DNA of 38,094 nucleotides from Fulvivirga sp. (GTDB lineage: Bacteria; Bacteroidota; Bacteroidia; Cytophagales; Cyclobacteriaceae): NCBI GenBank assembly GCA_028280565.1, contig JANQLQ010000204.1, forward strand, positions 1-38,094. The letters are read 5' to 3'. The translations under genes were made by a program, and so were the position numbers. Under the pieces are notes generated by a model. It was not told the DNA's origin. It did no database searches and worked only from the letters and a program-made list of their open reading frames with translations. This document shows, piece by piece, positions 16,822 to 26,390 of this stretch. How positions within the stretch are numbered: the stretch's first letter is position 1; the number at the start of each line of letters is the position of its first letter.

Positions 16822-18375
16822 ATGAAATCAATTTATTCGTTTTTGATACTGGCCCTAGCCGCGTTCATTTCATCGTGTGAAGATTTTCTCGAGGAAGGTA
16901 ATCCGCCTACGGCCATTGCGGTTGATTACATCTACTCTACCCCGGATGGCTTCGAGGTGGGAGTGAACGCCCTTTACAATCTCCAGAGAAGTAATAATTT
17001 CCCGTCAGGCTATGGAGACCAGCTTTGGTCCAATGTTTTTTTCTATGCGGGAACGGACCTGGCGTTGGCCAGGGCTTGGAATATTCCTTACGACGGCAGG
17101 TTTAATGCACTGAATTTTCCCGGGTACAAGTGGGAACGGTCCTACCAGGTCATTGACAGGGCCAATGCGCTGATTGATGCTGCCCCGGGCATCGTTATGA
17201 ATGAGGATGAAAAAAATCAACTGCTGGCGCAAGCCAAGGTGATCAGGGGGGAACTTTATTTTGACTTGATCCGGATGTATAACAACATCCTTTTGGATAC
17301 GATCCTCACCACGCCGGAAAATGCCTTTGATTCGGTAACATTTGCGGTAGCCGACCCATCCGATGTGTACGACCTTATTGATTCGGATCTCGACTTTGCT
17401 ATTGAACACCTCGATTGGGATGTGCCGTCAGGCAGGTACGGACAAGGCGTGGCCAGGCATATTCGTGGTAAGAGTGCCATGTGGCAGGGAGATTGGGCGG
17501 AAGCGGCAGCCCAATTTGATGCTATCGTGGAGAGTGGTGCCCATCAATTGGTCCCCAGCCCACAAGGGGTATTTAGCGGCGATAGAAATCATACCGAGTC
17601 TTTGCTTACGTATCAGTTCGACCTTGAAGCCGGTGGTAGCGCAGACCTGGCCGGTGGAGAATGGCATATATTCCCGGGGCTTTTCAATAACAGGAGTTAC
17701 GAAATGGTCGGCTTAAGGGTTCGCGATGTTGACAATGGCGGCCAAGCGCTTGGCTGGTATTATCCGAACGACTATCTACTATCGCTTTATGATCGAGTAA
17801 ATGACCGCAGGTTCAACGCCTACTATTATCCTATTGAGCTGATCATTAATGACCCGGATAATCCAAGGTTTGGACAGCTATTTGAACCGGGAGACTATTC
17901 CGTTAACTATCGTGAATACCACTGGAGCTTAAGAAAGTACCACGACCCGGAGAAGCCACTATTAAGTGATCGCAGCTATTCTAACGTGATATATTACCGC
18001 TATGCGGAGGTTCTTCTTTTGGGCGCAGAAGCGCATTGGAGGCTATCGGACCGAAACTCGGCAGATCCCACCGCGATAGACTACATGAACCGGGTGATCG
18101 AAAGAGCTTATGGCAACCCATCGCAAAGTATCACCTCGTTTACCTTGGAAACCTATTTGGAAGAATCGGCCAGGGAACTCGCTTTTGAAAAAAACAGGTG
18201 GTTCCTCTTGAAAAGGACCGGGAAGTTACTGGAGCAGGTTAATGCTTATCATACCACCGGCTCCAACGCAGGGAACAGGGTACTCAACCCGATGTCTGCG
18301 CATATGACACGATTGCCGATACCGCAGGCTCAAATTGACCTGATGGGCACCTTCCCCCAAAACTCAGGATATTAA
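16822..18375 (+). CDS. SusD/RagB-family surface glycan-binding lipoprotein
   Basis: The ATG at 16822 gives a 517-residue protein with a clear lipoprotein signal (MKSIYSFLILALAAFISSC, lipid-carrying Cys19). An in-frame ATG at 16780 lies in the loop of an intercistronic hairpin and would add a non-signal leader, so it was not used. The body has the SusD pattern: NALYNLQRSNN near the N-terminus, RANALIDAAPG, AKVIRGELYFDLIRMYNNI, a TPR-like helical stretch, YAEVLLLGAEA and, near the C-terminus, ARELAFEKNRWFLLKRTGKL. It forms the outer-membrane lid that captures glycan for the SusC at 13434-16751. The GH10 follows after 47 bp in the same transcription unit. Confidence 0.95.
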   Translation: MKSIYSFLILALAAFISSCEDFLEEGNPPTAIAVDYIYSTPDGFEVGVNALYNLQRSNNFPSGYGDQLWSNVFFYAGTDLALARAWNIPYDGRFNALNFPGYKWERSYQVIDRANALIDAAPGIVMNEDEKNQLLAQAKVIRGELYFDLIRMYNNILLDTILTTPENAFDSVTFAVADPSDVYDLIDSDLDFAIEHLDWDVPSGRYGQGVARHIRGKSAMWQGDWAEAAAQFDAIVESGAHQLVPSPQGVFSGDRNHTESLLTYQFDLEAGGSADLAGGEWHIFPGLFNNRSYEMVGLRVRDVDNGGQALGWYYPNDYLLSLYDRVNDRRFNAYYYPIELIINDPDNPRFGQLFEPGDYSVNYREYHWSLRKYHDPEKPLLSDRSYSNVIYYRYAEVLLLGAEAHWRLSDRNSADPTAIDYMNRVIERAYGNPSQSITSFTLETYLEESARELAFEKNRWFLLKRTGKLLEQVNAYHTTGSNAGNRVLNPMSAHMTRLPIPQAQIDLMGTFPQNSGY

Positions 18376-18422
18376 ATTCAAAATGATGAAAAGCTATGAG
18401 AGAAGATAAAAACAAATTCAAA

Positions 18423-19526
18423 ATGAAGCTGTCCCGATTACTATTTTATGGGATAGGGCTCTTGCTCATACCCCTTCTATGCGTTGGATGCAGTGAAGAC
18501 GATCCCGGGACACAAGACCAAGAGGAGGAAGAGCAACCGGACAACCGGGCCATAAAGGAGAAAGCATCCTTTAAAATAGGTGCTGCTGTCAAATCCAGTC
18601 ATTTATCCATCGAAGAATTTGCTAATACACTGGAAGGAAATTTCAATAGGATCTCCGCAGAGTTTGAAATGAAAATGACACCCATATGGGGATCTGAAAC
18701 CAGTTATAACTGGGAAAAATTTGATTTTCTTGTGGATTATGCCACTAGCCATGATATGGAGATCCATGGTCATGTATTGCTATGGTACAGGGAGTATCCC
18801 ACCTGGTTCAAGAATGCGCAATATGATTCAGCGGAATTTGAGACCTTGATAAAAGAATATATCACTACCGTGGTTTCAAGGCATAAAGGAAAAATAGCCA
18901 GCTGGGATGTGGCCAACGAGATTTTCAATGATAACGGCACCCTGCGCGTTGACGAGTTTGCCTATGTAACCTTCGATGATCCCATAGCTTTTTATGGCAG
19001 GTGTTTCCAGTATGCGCGAGACGCTGACCCCGATGCCAAGCTTTTTTACAATGACTACAACGTAGTGATCGCCTCGGGAAAAAGATTCGCCATCTCGGAG
19101 ATGGTAAAGCGCTTCGAGAACGAAGGATACCCCATTGATGGAATTGGGGGACAGTTTCATTATGACGTCAATACCCCCGAGACAACCATAGAAAATGGTC
19201 TCAGGGATATGGCGAATACCGGGTTACTCTTTCACATCTCGGAGCTTGATTTAAAGGTAAACGTGAACCGGTCAAATGCCTACCAGTTTACCGCGGGAGA
19301 ACAACAACGGCAGGGGGATAAATACCAGGCCATAGTAGAGATCTACGAGAGCGTACTTCCCGATGAGCAGAAATTTGGTATTACCACGTGGGGGGTTACG
19401 GATCAATACACCTGGCTCACGGATTTTTGGCACGAGAAAGAATACCCATTGCTTTTCGATGCATCCTACAATAAAAAGAAGGCCTACGATGGCTTTCTCG
19501 CCGGGCTTAATGATTCGGAAGATTGA
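18423..19526 (+). CDS. Divergent glycoside hydrolase family 10 (xylanase-like) lipoprotein
   Basis: From the ATG at 18423 (367 residues) the protein has a lipoprotein signal with Cys23 (IPLLCVGC) followed by an acidic linker. An alternative ATG at 18396 adds nine mostly charged residues. The rest is one GH10 barrel: FNRISAEFEMK, HGHVLLWY, WDVANE with acid/base Glu166, GGQFHYDV, HISELDLKV with nucleophile Glu274, and ITTWGVTDQYTW. Family members are retaining endo-beta-1,4-xylanases. Two signature positions differ from the usual pattern: AENEMK is AEFEMK (Phe81), and the His after Trp in LVWH is Tyr122. This suggests altered subsite preference. It is probably surface-anchored and cuts polymer for the adjacent SusC/SusD pair. 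Confidence 0.9.
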   Translation: MKLSRLLFYGIGLLLIPLLCVGCSEDDPGTQDQEEEEQPDNRAIKEKASFKIGAAVKSSHLSIEEFANTLEGNFNRISAEFEMKMTPIWGSETSYNWEKFDFLVDYATSHDMEIHGHVLLWYREYPTWFKNAQYDSAEFETLIKEYITTVVSRHKGKIASWDVANEIFNDNGTLRVDEFAYVTFDDPIAFYGRCFQYARDADPDAKLFYNDYNVVIASGKRFAISEMVKRFENEGYPIDGIGGQFHYDVNTPETTIENGLRDMANTGLLFHISELDLKVNVNRSNAYQFTAGEQQRQGDKYQAIVEIYESVLPDEQKFGITTWGVTDQYTWLTDFWHEKEYPLLFDASYNKKKAYDGFLAGLNDSED

Positions 19527-19554
19527 CAAAAAGAAATGACAAACCAGGTTAGTT

Positions 19555-20436
19555 ATGAAAAATACAACAAAATACACGGCGTTTTTCTTTTTACTTTTCG
19601 CCATACTCATTTTTGCCTGCGAGGAGGACCAGGATCCGACCCAGCTATTTGAACCCCCGGTTTTTGGCGCTATGTCCACGGCTACTGCTATCCAATTTGG
19701 GCGGGATATCATATTTACGGATACTTCCACGAAAGTTTTTTTACGTCAATGGAGTTTTCCTGGCGGTAACCCGGCCGCTTCTACGGATTCGGTGGTCACG
19801 GTCAGCTACCCGTCAGGCGGAGATTATGAAGCTTCACTCGTGGTAACCCATGTCGATAACCAGGTTTTCGAAAAGAAATTTGTGGTTAATGTAGAAGGGC
19901 CAAAAGTTCAAACCTTTGGATTTTATTCCGAGGCTCCGAATGTAAGCTTTGGTCATGCCCTGGCCTTTGAAGGCAACAACGGGTTTGATATTTCAGCGGT
20001 CACCACTGAGAAATTCGAAGGCGAAAGGAGCATTGAATTTAAGTTTAAGAAAGAAGATACATGGGGAGTACAAGGTAGCCTTAGGCCATCAGGAGTGAAC
20101 TCAATAGATATTTCTGCCTATGCCGAAGGAACCTATAAATTGGCGATAAAAACATCATCCCAATTACCTATGCTGCTCCGCTTACATAGTAATAATGGTA
20201 CGGAGCAAAGGGCGATCCTCGAATTGGACCCAGTGGCGGAAACGTACGGGCTAAAACGGGATGGGCAGTGGCATCAACTGGAGATCCCTATGCAGGATTT
20301 TATCGCCGCAAATGACCAGCTCGACCTCACAGCGGTAACACATATTTTGGTCTTGAGGAGTGGTACGGCTGATGTGAAAAGTACGGACGATTGGGATTGG
20401 TACATTGATAACTTTTTCCTCGAGCTTCAAATTTAA
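19555..20436 (+). CDS. Surface glycan-binding-type lipoprotein with one PKD-like domain
   Basis: The 293-residue protein has a lipoprotein signal (FFLLFAILIFAC, Cys22). A PKD-like beta-sandwich follows at about 42-108 (FTDTSTKVFLRQWSFPGGNP, GGDYEASLVV). The C-terminal beta-rich domain of about 180 residues (RSIEFKFKKEDTWGVQGSL ... DDWDWYIDNFFLEL) looks like a carbohydrate-binding jelly roll. No catalytic motif is seen. It lies 28 bp after the GH10 gene, in the position where polysaccharide loci encode SusE/SusF-like or SGBP proteins. The likely role is to hold polymer at the cell surface; the family is not named with certainty. Confidence 0.72.
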   Translation: MKNTTKYTAFFFLLFAILIFACEEDQDPTQLFEPPVFGAMSTATAIQFGRDIIFTDTSTKVFLRQWSFPGGNPAASTDSVVTVSYPSGGDYEASLVVTHVDNQVFEKKFVVNVEGPKVQTFGFYSEAPNVSFGHALAFEGNNGFDISAVTTEKFEGERSIEFKFKKEDTWGVQGSLRPSGVNSIDISAYAEGTYKLAIKTSSQLPMLLRLHSNNGTEQRAILELDPVAETYGLKRDGQWHQLEIPMQDFIAANDQLDLTAVTHILVLRSGTADVKSTDDWDWYIDNFFLELQI

Positions 20437-20540
20437 CCCGGTGGATAATTTCGATGTATACCAGCTGAACTGCATTTGACCTGGGGATTAAGAACCGATC
20501 ACAACAACACTAATTGCAAAAACAAATCACATACCTAGTT

Positions 20541-21917
20541 ATGAAATTTATGAAGACAAGAATACCACTTTTGCTATTGGTATTCATATTTATAGCCGGC
20601 GGGCTCGTTTCCTGCGAGGAAGACGATAGGCCAAGGGCAGCATTAACCGTTTTGGATTTTGATTTTTCTGCCGAAGAGGTAAATACTCTTAAAGTCAGTT
20701 TTACGAATGAGTCAGAAAATGCTGTCTCTTACAGCTGGGATTTCGGGGACGGGTCAGGTTTAGTTACCGATGAAAACCCTACGCATCAATATGTGAAAGG
20801 AGGTACATATAACGTGATCCTTACCGGGACAGGTGAAAGCGGGAATGTGAAAAAGGTTTCAAGGGAAGTTATTTTAACGACCCCAAATACTAATCCTGGC
20901 TTCACTTACACTAATGAACTAAATTCAGCGATCGTAATCTTTACCAACACATCCACAAATGCAGATAGCTATAGTTGGGATTTTGGTGACGGATCGGATT
21001 TAGTAACGGAGGAAAATCCTATGCACGAATTCCCGGGAGCAGGTACTTATACCGTAGTGCTCACGGCTACTGATTCCGAAGGTATTTTTGAACAGGTCAC
21101 TTCTTCTGTAGAAATAACAATTGAGATAGTAAAGGCGGACTTCTCGTATACGAATGAAGCCAATTCGCTCATTGTAAATTTTACCAATACCTCTGAATTT
21201 GCCAGCAGCTATAGTTGGGATTTTGGAGATGGTACAGCCGCATCCACGGAGGAAAACCCCGTCCACGAATATGCCGGCGCGGGAACCTACCGTGTGATAC
21301 TTACAGTTACGGGCCTTGGTAGTTTTGCAGCTAAAGATTCAACTGATATTACCGTAACCACGGCCGGTTTCGTTGCAGGCCCCGGGGATGTGTTTGATTT
21401 CTTTACAGGGGTAAGCAGTGATGCTAACGTTGAGTGGGTGGTAGAGCCAGCCATAACGCTCGAGCACGGCGTTGATTTTCAAGATGAAAAAGTGGGTAAG
21501 TATACAAGAAGCAGTTCTGTCGGGTCATCCTTCGATAAAATTTTCGTAAGGCCCCTGCCCGGGGATGTGGATTGGACTGAACGCACCGTCTTTTCCATAG
21601 ACGTTTACTTTCCAAGCAGTAACACCTATTCCGATGATAGGTCTACCGGGATCACTAAAAACGTGGAGTTTCGACTGAGACAAGATAAGACAGACGGATC
21701 CGGTTCTGACTCGGGTACCGAGATCAGGCTTATCAAGGAGGTCCCGACCCTCGACGACTGGGTCACGATCGAATTCGATATGTCTGGAGCGGCGCACTGG
21801 TCAGGAGACCCTGCGTTTGATCCCGGCGCACCGTATACCACGCTCATAATAATGCTGGGCAGAGATGGAGGGCTTTTCGAAGGTGAATTTTACCTGAAGA
21901 ATTTTAAGAGACTTTAA
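20541..21917 (+). CDS. Lipoprotein with three PKD domains and a C-terminal glycan-binding-like domain
   Basis: The ATG at 20541 (458 residues) was chosen over an in-frame TTG at 20514 because it begins the lipoprotein signal (LLLLVFIFIAGGLVSC, Cys25). Three PKD repeats at about 30-285 each carry the hallmark YSWDFGDG, followed by ENP and a GGTY or GAGTY motif. The final ~170 residues form a beta-rich domain ending GEFYLKNFKRL, like a carbohydrate-binding module. PKD domains commonly act as rigid spacers or binding modules on surface glycan proteins. It is probably the second surface glycan-binding protein of the locus. A hairpin terminator follows 25 bp after the stop codon. Confidence 0.78.
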   Translation: MKFMKTRIPLLLLVFIFIAGGLVSCEEDDRPRAALTVLDFDFSAEEVNTLKVSFTNESENAVSYSWDFGDGSGLVTDENPTHQYVKGGTYNVILTGTGESGNVKKVSREVILTTPNTNPGFTYTNELNSAIVIFTNTSTNADSYSWDFGDGSDLVTEENPMHEFPGAGTYTVVLTATDSEGIFEQVTSSVEITIEIVKADFSYTNEANSLIVNFTNTSEFASSYSWDFGDGTAASTEENPVHEYAGAGTYRVILTVTGLGSFAAKDSTDITVTTAGFVAGPGDVFDFFTGVSSDANVEWVVEPAITLEHGVDFQDEKVGKYTRSSSVGSSFDKIFVRPLPGDVDWTERTVFSIDVYFPSSNTYSDDRSTGITKNVEFRLRQDKTDGSGSDSGTEIRLIKEVPTLDDWVTIEFDMSGAAHWSGDPAFDPGAPYTTLIIMLGRDGGLFEGEFYLKNFKRL

Positions 21918-21942
21918 GACAGGTCATCATGAACCAGCCAGG

Positions 21943-21977
21943 GAGGTTCCCCTATTGCGCTAGAATAGGGGCCTCTT
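21943..21977 (+). terminator. Hairpin terminator at end of the SusC-SusD-GH10 operon
   Basis: GAGG-TT-CCCCTATT pairs with AATAGGGG-CCTC around the loop GCGCTAG, followed by TT. This suggests the GH-A gene at 22169 has its own promoter. Confidence 0.6.
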
Positions 21978-22168
21978 ATGTTGAACGATGGAAATGACAG
22001 GGCAAAAATCAAGCCTCACGTTTTTGTTTTCATAGCTTGTTTTCCTGTTGAAGCCGGGCTAAACCGGGCATGTATTAAAATAAGAGAGGCCATAGTTATC
22101 TCTTTCTCCCGGCACACATATCACCCATTATTGGTCAGTTAATCACATAATCAAAAATTTACATTAAA

Positions 22169-23839
22169 ATGAAATATCATAAAATTTTAGGACCCCCAGC
22201 GCAGGTATTCTTTGCGTGCTTGCTGGTCTTTTGTGTTATTCAATCCAAAGGACAGACCATTAGCCCATACCTTTACGGGCAGAATGCCTGGATGCCTTCT
22301 TTTATTTACAATGGCCATTTCGAGCGGGTTATTGATAACCTGCGTAACGCCGGCAACAGGCCATTTAAAGTTATCAGGATCGGTGGAACTACTTTTGATG
22401 ACAATCCTCCTACATGGGCCCAGTATGAAAATCTCATCCATAAAATCAGGTCAATAGGCGCGGAACCCCTGGTGCAGGTATCTATAGCCTCAAACTCTAC
22501 TTATGCCGCTAATTTTGTTCATTGGTTAAATAACACCAGGGGATTGAACGTCAAGTATTTCAGTATTGGAAACGAGCCTGACCTGGGCTGGGTCAATGAG
22601 CGTGTTGATGGTAATACCATCACTTGGGGCAATGACATTGCCAGTTACTTTAAAAGTCGCGCTTCAGCCATGAAAGCCGTGGACCCTACCATCAAGATAT
22701 TTGGCCCGGATTTTTCCTTTTTCGTAGACAATGTAGATAACCCGAACTGGGACCCAATGGCCAGGTGGCAATATCCATTATTAAATAATAACGACCATGG
22801 CCTGTGGGGCCAGGATGCCAACGGTAACTATTACATTGATTATTATGCGTTTCATGTTTACCAGTACGTGACCCCATCAAATGTAGAGAGAAAACTGGAT
22901 ACGGTACTCGACAAAATATCGGCTATCAATTCCAATTACAGGGATGCGGCTAATCCGCTGGGCTGGGCCATTACGGAGACAAACATCACCACCAACAATG
23001 ATAATGTCGGGACGCACGATAAGACCTGGAGCTTTTATACAGGCCAGCACATTGCCCAGCTATTGGGGTTAGGCATGAAGTACAAAGCTTTCACCGTAGC
23101 CCCCTGGAGCATTCATGAAAGTAATGGCGCCAGGACAGCCCTTGATCTTGGCTTTTTTGATAGCAGCCCCTCTTACAGCCCGCGATCTGCCTACTATCAT
23201 CTACAAATGTTGTCCGCGAAGGCTAAGAAAAACTATGCCTGGGGATATACCAATAATGCAAAAGTAAAGCAGGTGGCCACATGGGATGAAACAGGTTATG
23301 CCGTAATGGTAATGAATGATAATACCACGGGAGGTAATTACACGCTACGATTAAACTATGACACGCAATTCAACACCTACCTCGTTTATATAGATGTGGG
23401 ATTAGCGAAACAATACCAAAGCTATCTTGGTCCGAACGAGACACAAATGGTATTCTTCGATACCCATGGAAATTACGTAGGGAAGATCACTTATAACAAA
23501 ACCAATGCCGGTAACAGGCAGCCACCCTCCTACACGGGAAGCACCCCGGACAGAACAAATTCAAGGGTGGCCAACGGAGCAAAGACGTTAGTATCTACCA
23601 CCGGCCCGGGGCTGGAAGTTCGATATAGCACAACAGGACTGAATATCATAAACAAAGCAGTAAAAACCGGGCTAGAGGTACGGATTATGGATCTGTCTGG
23701 CAGGCTTCTTTACAATACATCGGTTGATAGCCCACAGGGAACTACAACCATCCCATATGCTTTTGAAAGGCATAAGATCTACCTGTGCAAAACAATCTTT
23801 AAAGACCATGTAGTCCAGGACAAACTCGTATTTGAATAA
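22169..23839 (+). CDS. Clan GH-A-type glycoside hydrolase with type IX secretion C-terminal domain, family unassigned
   Basis: The 556-residue protein has a signal peptide (about 1-29, ending VIQSKGQ) and a TIM-barrel glycosidase region at about 30-430. Two glutamates sit in the classic clan GH-A pattern: Glu136 in FSIGNEPDLG (acid/base) and Glu270 in GWAITETNIT (nucleophile), 134 residues apart. The start ISPYLYGQNAWMP and GNEPDL recall GH39, GH44, GH51 and GH79 enzymes, but I cannot assign a family. The last ~90 residues contain LEVRIMDLSGRLLYN and end KLVFE, matching a type A T9SS sorting domain, though the usual GIYLVK motif reads KIYLCK. It should be exported across the outer membrane by T9SS. 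It follows a terminator and likely belongs to the same glycan programme. Confidence 0.82.
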   Translation: MKYHKILGPPAQVFFACLLVFCVIQSKGQTISPYLYGQNAWMPSFIYNGHFERVIDNLRNAGNRPFKVIRIGGTTFDDNPPTWAQYENLIHKIRSIGAEPLVQVSIASNSTYAANFVHWLNNTRGLNVKYFSIGNEPDLGWVNERVDGNTITWGNDIASYFKSRASAMKAVDPTIKIFGPDFSFFVDNVDNPNWDPMARWQYPLLNNNDHGLWGQDANGNYYIDYYAFHVYQYVTPSNVERKLDTVLDKISAINSNYRDAANPLGWAITETNITTNNDNVGTHDKTWSFYTGQHIAQLLGLGMKYKAFTVAPWSIHESNGARTALDLGFFDSSPSYSPRSAYYHLQMLSAKAKKNYAWGYTNNAKVKQVATWDETGYAVMVMNDNTTGGNYTLRLNYDTQFNTYLVYIDVGLAKQYQSYLGPNETQMVFFDTHGNYVGKITYNKTNAGNRQPPSYTGSTPDRTNSRVANGAKTLVSTTGPGLEVRYSTTGLNIINKAVKTGLEVRIMDLSGRLLYNTSVDSPQGTTTIPYAFERHKIYLCKTIFKDHVVQDKLVFE

Positions 23840-23857
23840 AACCATAATACTCTTCGC

Positions 23858-23899
23858 TTAGGTTGTGGGGGCGATTCATGGATCGCCCCCACAACCTAA
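23858..23899. repeat. REP-like hairpin (copy 2) between convergent genes
   Basis: Arms of 18 bp (TTAGGTTGTGGGGGCGAT and its exact complement) enclose the loop TCATGG. It lies between the ends of two convergent genes, so it can serve as a bidirectional terminator. It shares the GGCGATTC/ATCGCC core with the other two copies. Confidence 0.72.
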
Positions 23900-23912
23900 T
23901 GTAATAATTCAC

Positions 23913-26387
23913 TTATTCTTTGGAAGCCTGGCTTTCCAATGCTTTCACTCTTTTATAAGGGGCTATGGGATTCTTCAAGGTGCCGGCAAATTGCAAACTG
24001 CCTACGGGATCTGCCAGGTCGAGCATTTGTTTATGATTACGAAGCTGTAACCTGTTCAGGCAGGAAAGGGTGAATTCCGGGGCGAACAGGTCGTAGCGAT
24101 CAAACTTTTCGGCAAGATGGGTATTTTCCTGCTGGTAGTCATGGACACATTCTGCGACTAGCTTCCAAAATTGCTGGTCAGGGTACTGGCAATGCTGGAC
24201 AAGGATTTGGGAAAGGAACCGGAAAAAACAGTCAAATATATCGGTGAATATCGATAGGATCTTTAGCTCTTCCGGGACTTCTACGCAGATACGTTTTGCC
24301 TTTTCGGGTATCGATGGATGGTCGTTAAACACGACTATTTCTTCCGTAATATCTTTCATAATGGCCTTTACCGGTACATGCGATTCCATGACCAGGATGA
24401 GATTTTCGCCATGGGGCATAAAGACCAGCTCATACTGGTAAAAGCAATGCAATAGCGGGGCCAAGTAACATTGCAGGTACTTTTTTAGCCAGGTGGCTGT
24501 ATCTTCACCGGAAGCGGCAATTAACCCGGGCAGCAGGGCAGCCCCGTTACGGTCTACATGCAAGAGGGCGGCCATGGTCATTAATTGCTGCCCGGGCTCC
24601 ACCACAGAAGCAGGACTTTCGCGCCACAGGGCAGCAAGCATCTTGTTATAAGCGGAATGTTTACCGAACGGTTCGTAATAGGCATTGCGATACCCTACAG
24701 TAGCTACCTCGCATAGCATGGTATACCCCTGCTTCCTGATGTAGGGATCTTCGGCCACGGTACTTTTTATCCATTTTGTGATGGGAGGTGTGGTATCCAT
24801 GTAATAAGGAGTAAGGCCGCGTACGAACCCCATGTTCAAAACAGAAAGCGCTGTTTTGGTATAGAACTTTCCGGGATGGCTCGTATTGTAAAAGGTACGG
24901 ATGGATTGCTGTGCACTATAGTCATCTTTCCCGTAGCCTAAGCAAACCAATTGTTGGGTCGCAATATCAGGGGCAAAGATCATGGCTAATTTATTGTACC
25001 ACTGCCACGGGTGCAGGGGAATAAAATAATATTCACCGGGATCCAGCCCTTTTTCTTCCAAGATTTGCTGAAACGAGGCGAGCGTTTCCGGGTCTAATTC
25101 CCTTTCCAGCAGCGTGGCATATGGGAGTTCGTCTACTCCATTGTAGGCCGTCCTGCTTTTATGCCCTGCCAGCCAGGTTAACCGGATGGGCTGGTCCGCT
25201 TCGGGAGCGTATTTATGGTAGTCATCGGAGTCAAAACCGACACGGCCGTTATTGGCCACAAAGCAGGGGTGGCCACCAGTCATGGCATGCTCAAAGGTTT
25301 GGTAATCTGCATGAACCAACTGCTCAGCAGGAAGGCTGTTTTTCGAGAGCATATACGCGCTGCCGTACAGCGTATTGGTGATCTCTTCGAGATAGCCGGG
25401 CAGCTGAACATCATCTATGCCCAGGGCGTCCTTAAATTCAAGAATGAACCGGAGACTGTCAAGAGAAACCTCTTCTCCACCCTCTTGCTTTTTGATGGTA
25501 TCACTATCGATGTACCAATGCCGGAGACTTAATACCTGTGCGCAAAACCAATATTCTATCCCCGTTTCTCCCGGGGGAACAAGCTTGTAATGTTCCCATT
25601 CATTTTCCTCATGTTGTGGTATGGGAGAAATAAGTAGCTCATGGGCAAACTCACTGATGGCCTTGCAAATGAGTAATTTGTTTGCCTTCAGCCATGTCCC
25701 GGCTTGCAAGTGCTCTACTGCTTCTGCCGGGGTTTGGAGAGTAATGGTGCTCGCAGGGTGCGTATCTTTATTCATTTCTTTTTTCATAGCGGTTTGGTAT
25801 TGTGCCCGTGTGCAAAATGCCAGGTGGGCGGTTTTATGAGGTAATTGGATTATTTTTTGGTATTCAAATCCCACTCGCTTGTTCAGCGGGTGGATCTTTT
25901 CGTTGTTAACATCCGGTTCTACCACGATCCTATGGACTAGGGGATCATTGAACATGAAATCCATCAAGGCCGTGAACACCTGCCAGGTAAAATGACGGAT
26001 GGGTTTTACCGGCGGGCCTACAAGAATATGCATGCCAAGGTCTCCTTCCCGTACCGGGTAATGCTGCCCGACAGGGTCCCCCATAGGGTCGTAGCATTCT
26101 AACAGGAAGGAGCGTTTGCCATTGAACATGCCTATAAAAGCCGCTGAATACCCGGAAGACATTATTTTAGCATACTCTTCTTTTACTTCTTCGGCAGATT
26201 TGTCGTGCATTCCCCAGTACCGGGCGTAGTCCCTTGTTACCCAGTCGTAGAGCAGGGGGATATCCTTTTCAAGATCCAACGGCCGAAACTCGATCGTTCC
26301 AAAACCGGGTACCTTCCTAGTGTACACGGGGGAATGAGTACTTGTTTTAAACGTAAAGAGTGAGCTATTCAGTACGGGGCTTTCCAT
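23913..26387 (-). CDS. Fused GNAT acyltransferase - IucA/IucC NIS siderophore synthetase
   Basis: The 824-residue protein joins two siderophore enzymes. Residues about 25-200 form an IucB/AlcB-type acyltransferase (GTIEFRPLDLEKDIPLLYDWV, GDLGMHILVGPP, RIVVEPDVNNEKIHPLNKRVGFEY). Residues about 215-824 form an NRPS-independent siderophore synthetase with GGHPCFVANNGRVGF, IPLHPWQW, GKHSAYNKMLAALW and MPHGENLILVMES, plus the FhuF-like C-terminal part. Established precedent: BibC of bisucaberin biosynthesis is a similar acyltransferase-synthetase multienzyme. It should acylate an N-hydroxydiamine (with succinyl-CoA in bisucaberin) and condense the products with ATP. The start lies 3 bp after the exporter stop. 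An internal ATG at 25778 begins just after the GNAT domain. Confidence 0.92.
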   Translation of the reverse strand: MESPVLNSSLFTFKTSTHSPVYTRKVPGFGTIEFRPLDLEKDIPLLYDWVTRDYARYWGMHDKSAEEVKEEYAKIMSSGYSAAFIGMFNGKRSFLLECYDPMGDPVGQHYPVREGDLGMHILVGPPVKPIRHFTWQVFTALMDFMFNDPLVHRIVVEPDVNNEKIHPLNKRVGFEYQKIIQLPHKTAHLAFCTRAQYQTAMKKEMNKDTHPASTITLQTPAEAVEHLQAGTWLKANKLLICKAISEFAHELLISPIPQHEENEWEHYKLVPPGETGIEYWFCAQVLSLRHWYIDSDTIKKQEGGEEVSLDSLRFILEFKDALGIDDVQLPGYLEEITNTLYGSAYMLSKNSLPAEQLVHADYQTFEHAMTGGHPCFVANNGRVGFDSDDYHKYAPEADQPIRLTWLAGHKSRTAYNGVDELPYATLLERELDPETLASFQQILEEKGLDPGEYYFIPLHPWQWYNKLAMIFAPDIATQQLVCLGYGKDDYSAQQSIRTFYNTSHPGKFYTKTALSVLNMGFVRGLTPYYMDTTPPITKWIKSTVAEDPYIRKQGYTMLCEVATVGYRNAYYEPFGKHSAYNKMLAALWRESPASVVEPGQQLMTMAALLHVDRNGAALLPGLIAASGEDTATWLKKYLQCYLAPLLHCFYQYELVFMPHGENLILVMESHVPVKAIMKDITEEIVVFNDHPSIPEKAKRICVEVPEELKILSIFTDIFDCFFRFLSQILVQHCQYPDQQFWKLVAECVHDYQQENTHLAEKFDRYDLFAPEFTLSCLNRLQLRNHKQMLDLADPVGSLQFAGTLKNPIAPYKRVKALESQASKE

Positions 26388-26390
26388 GTG

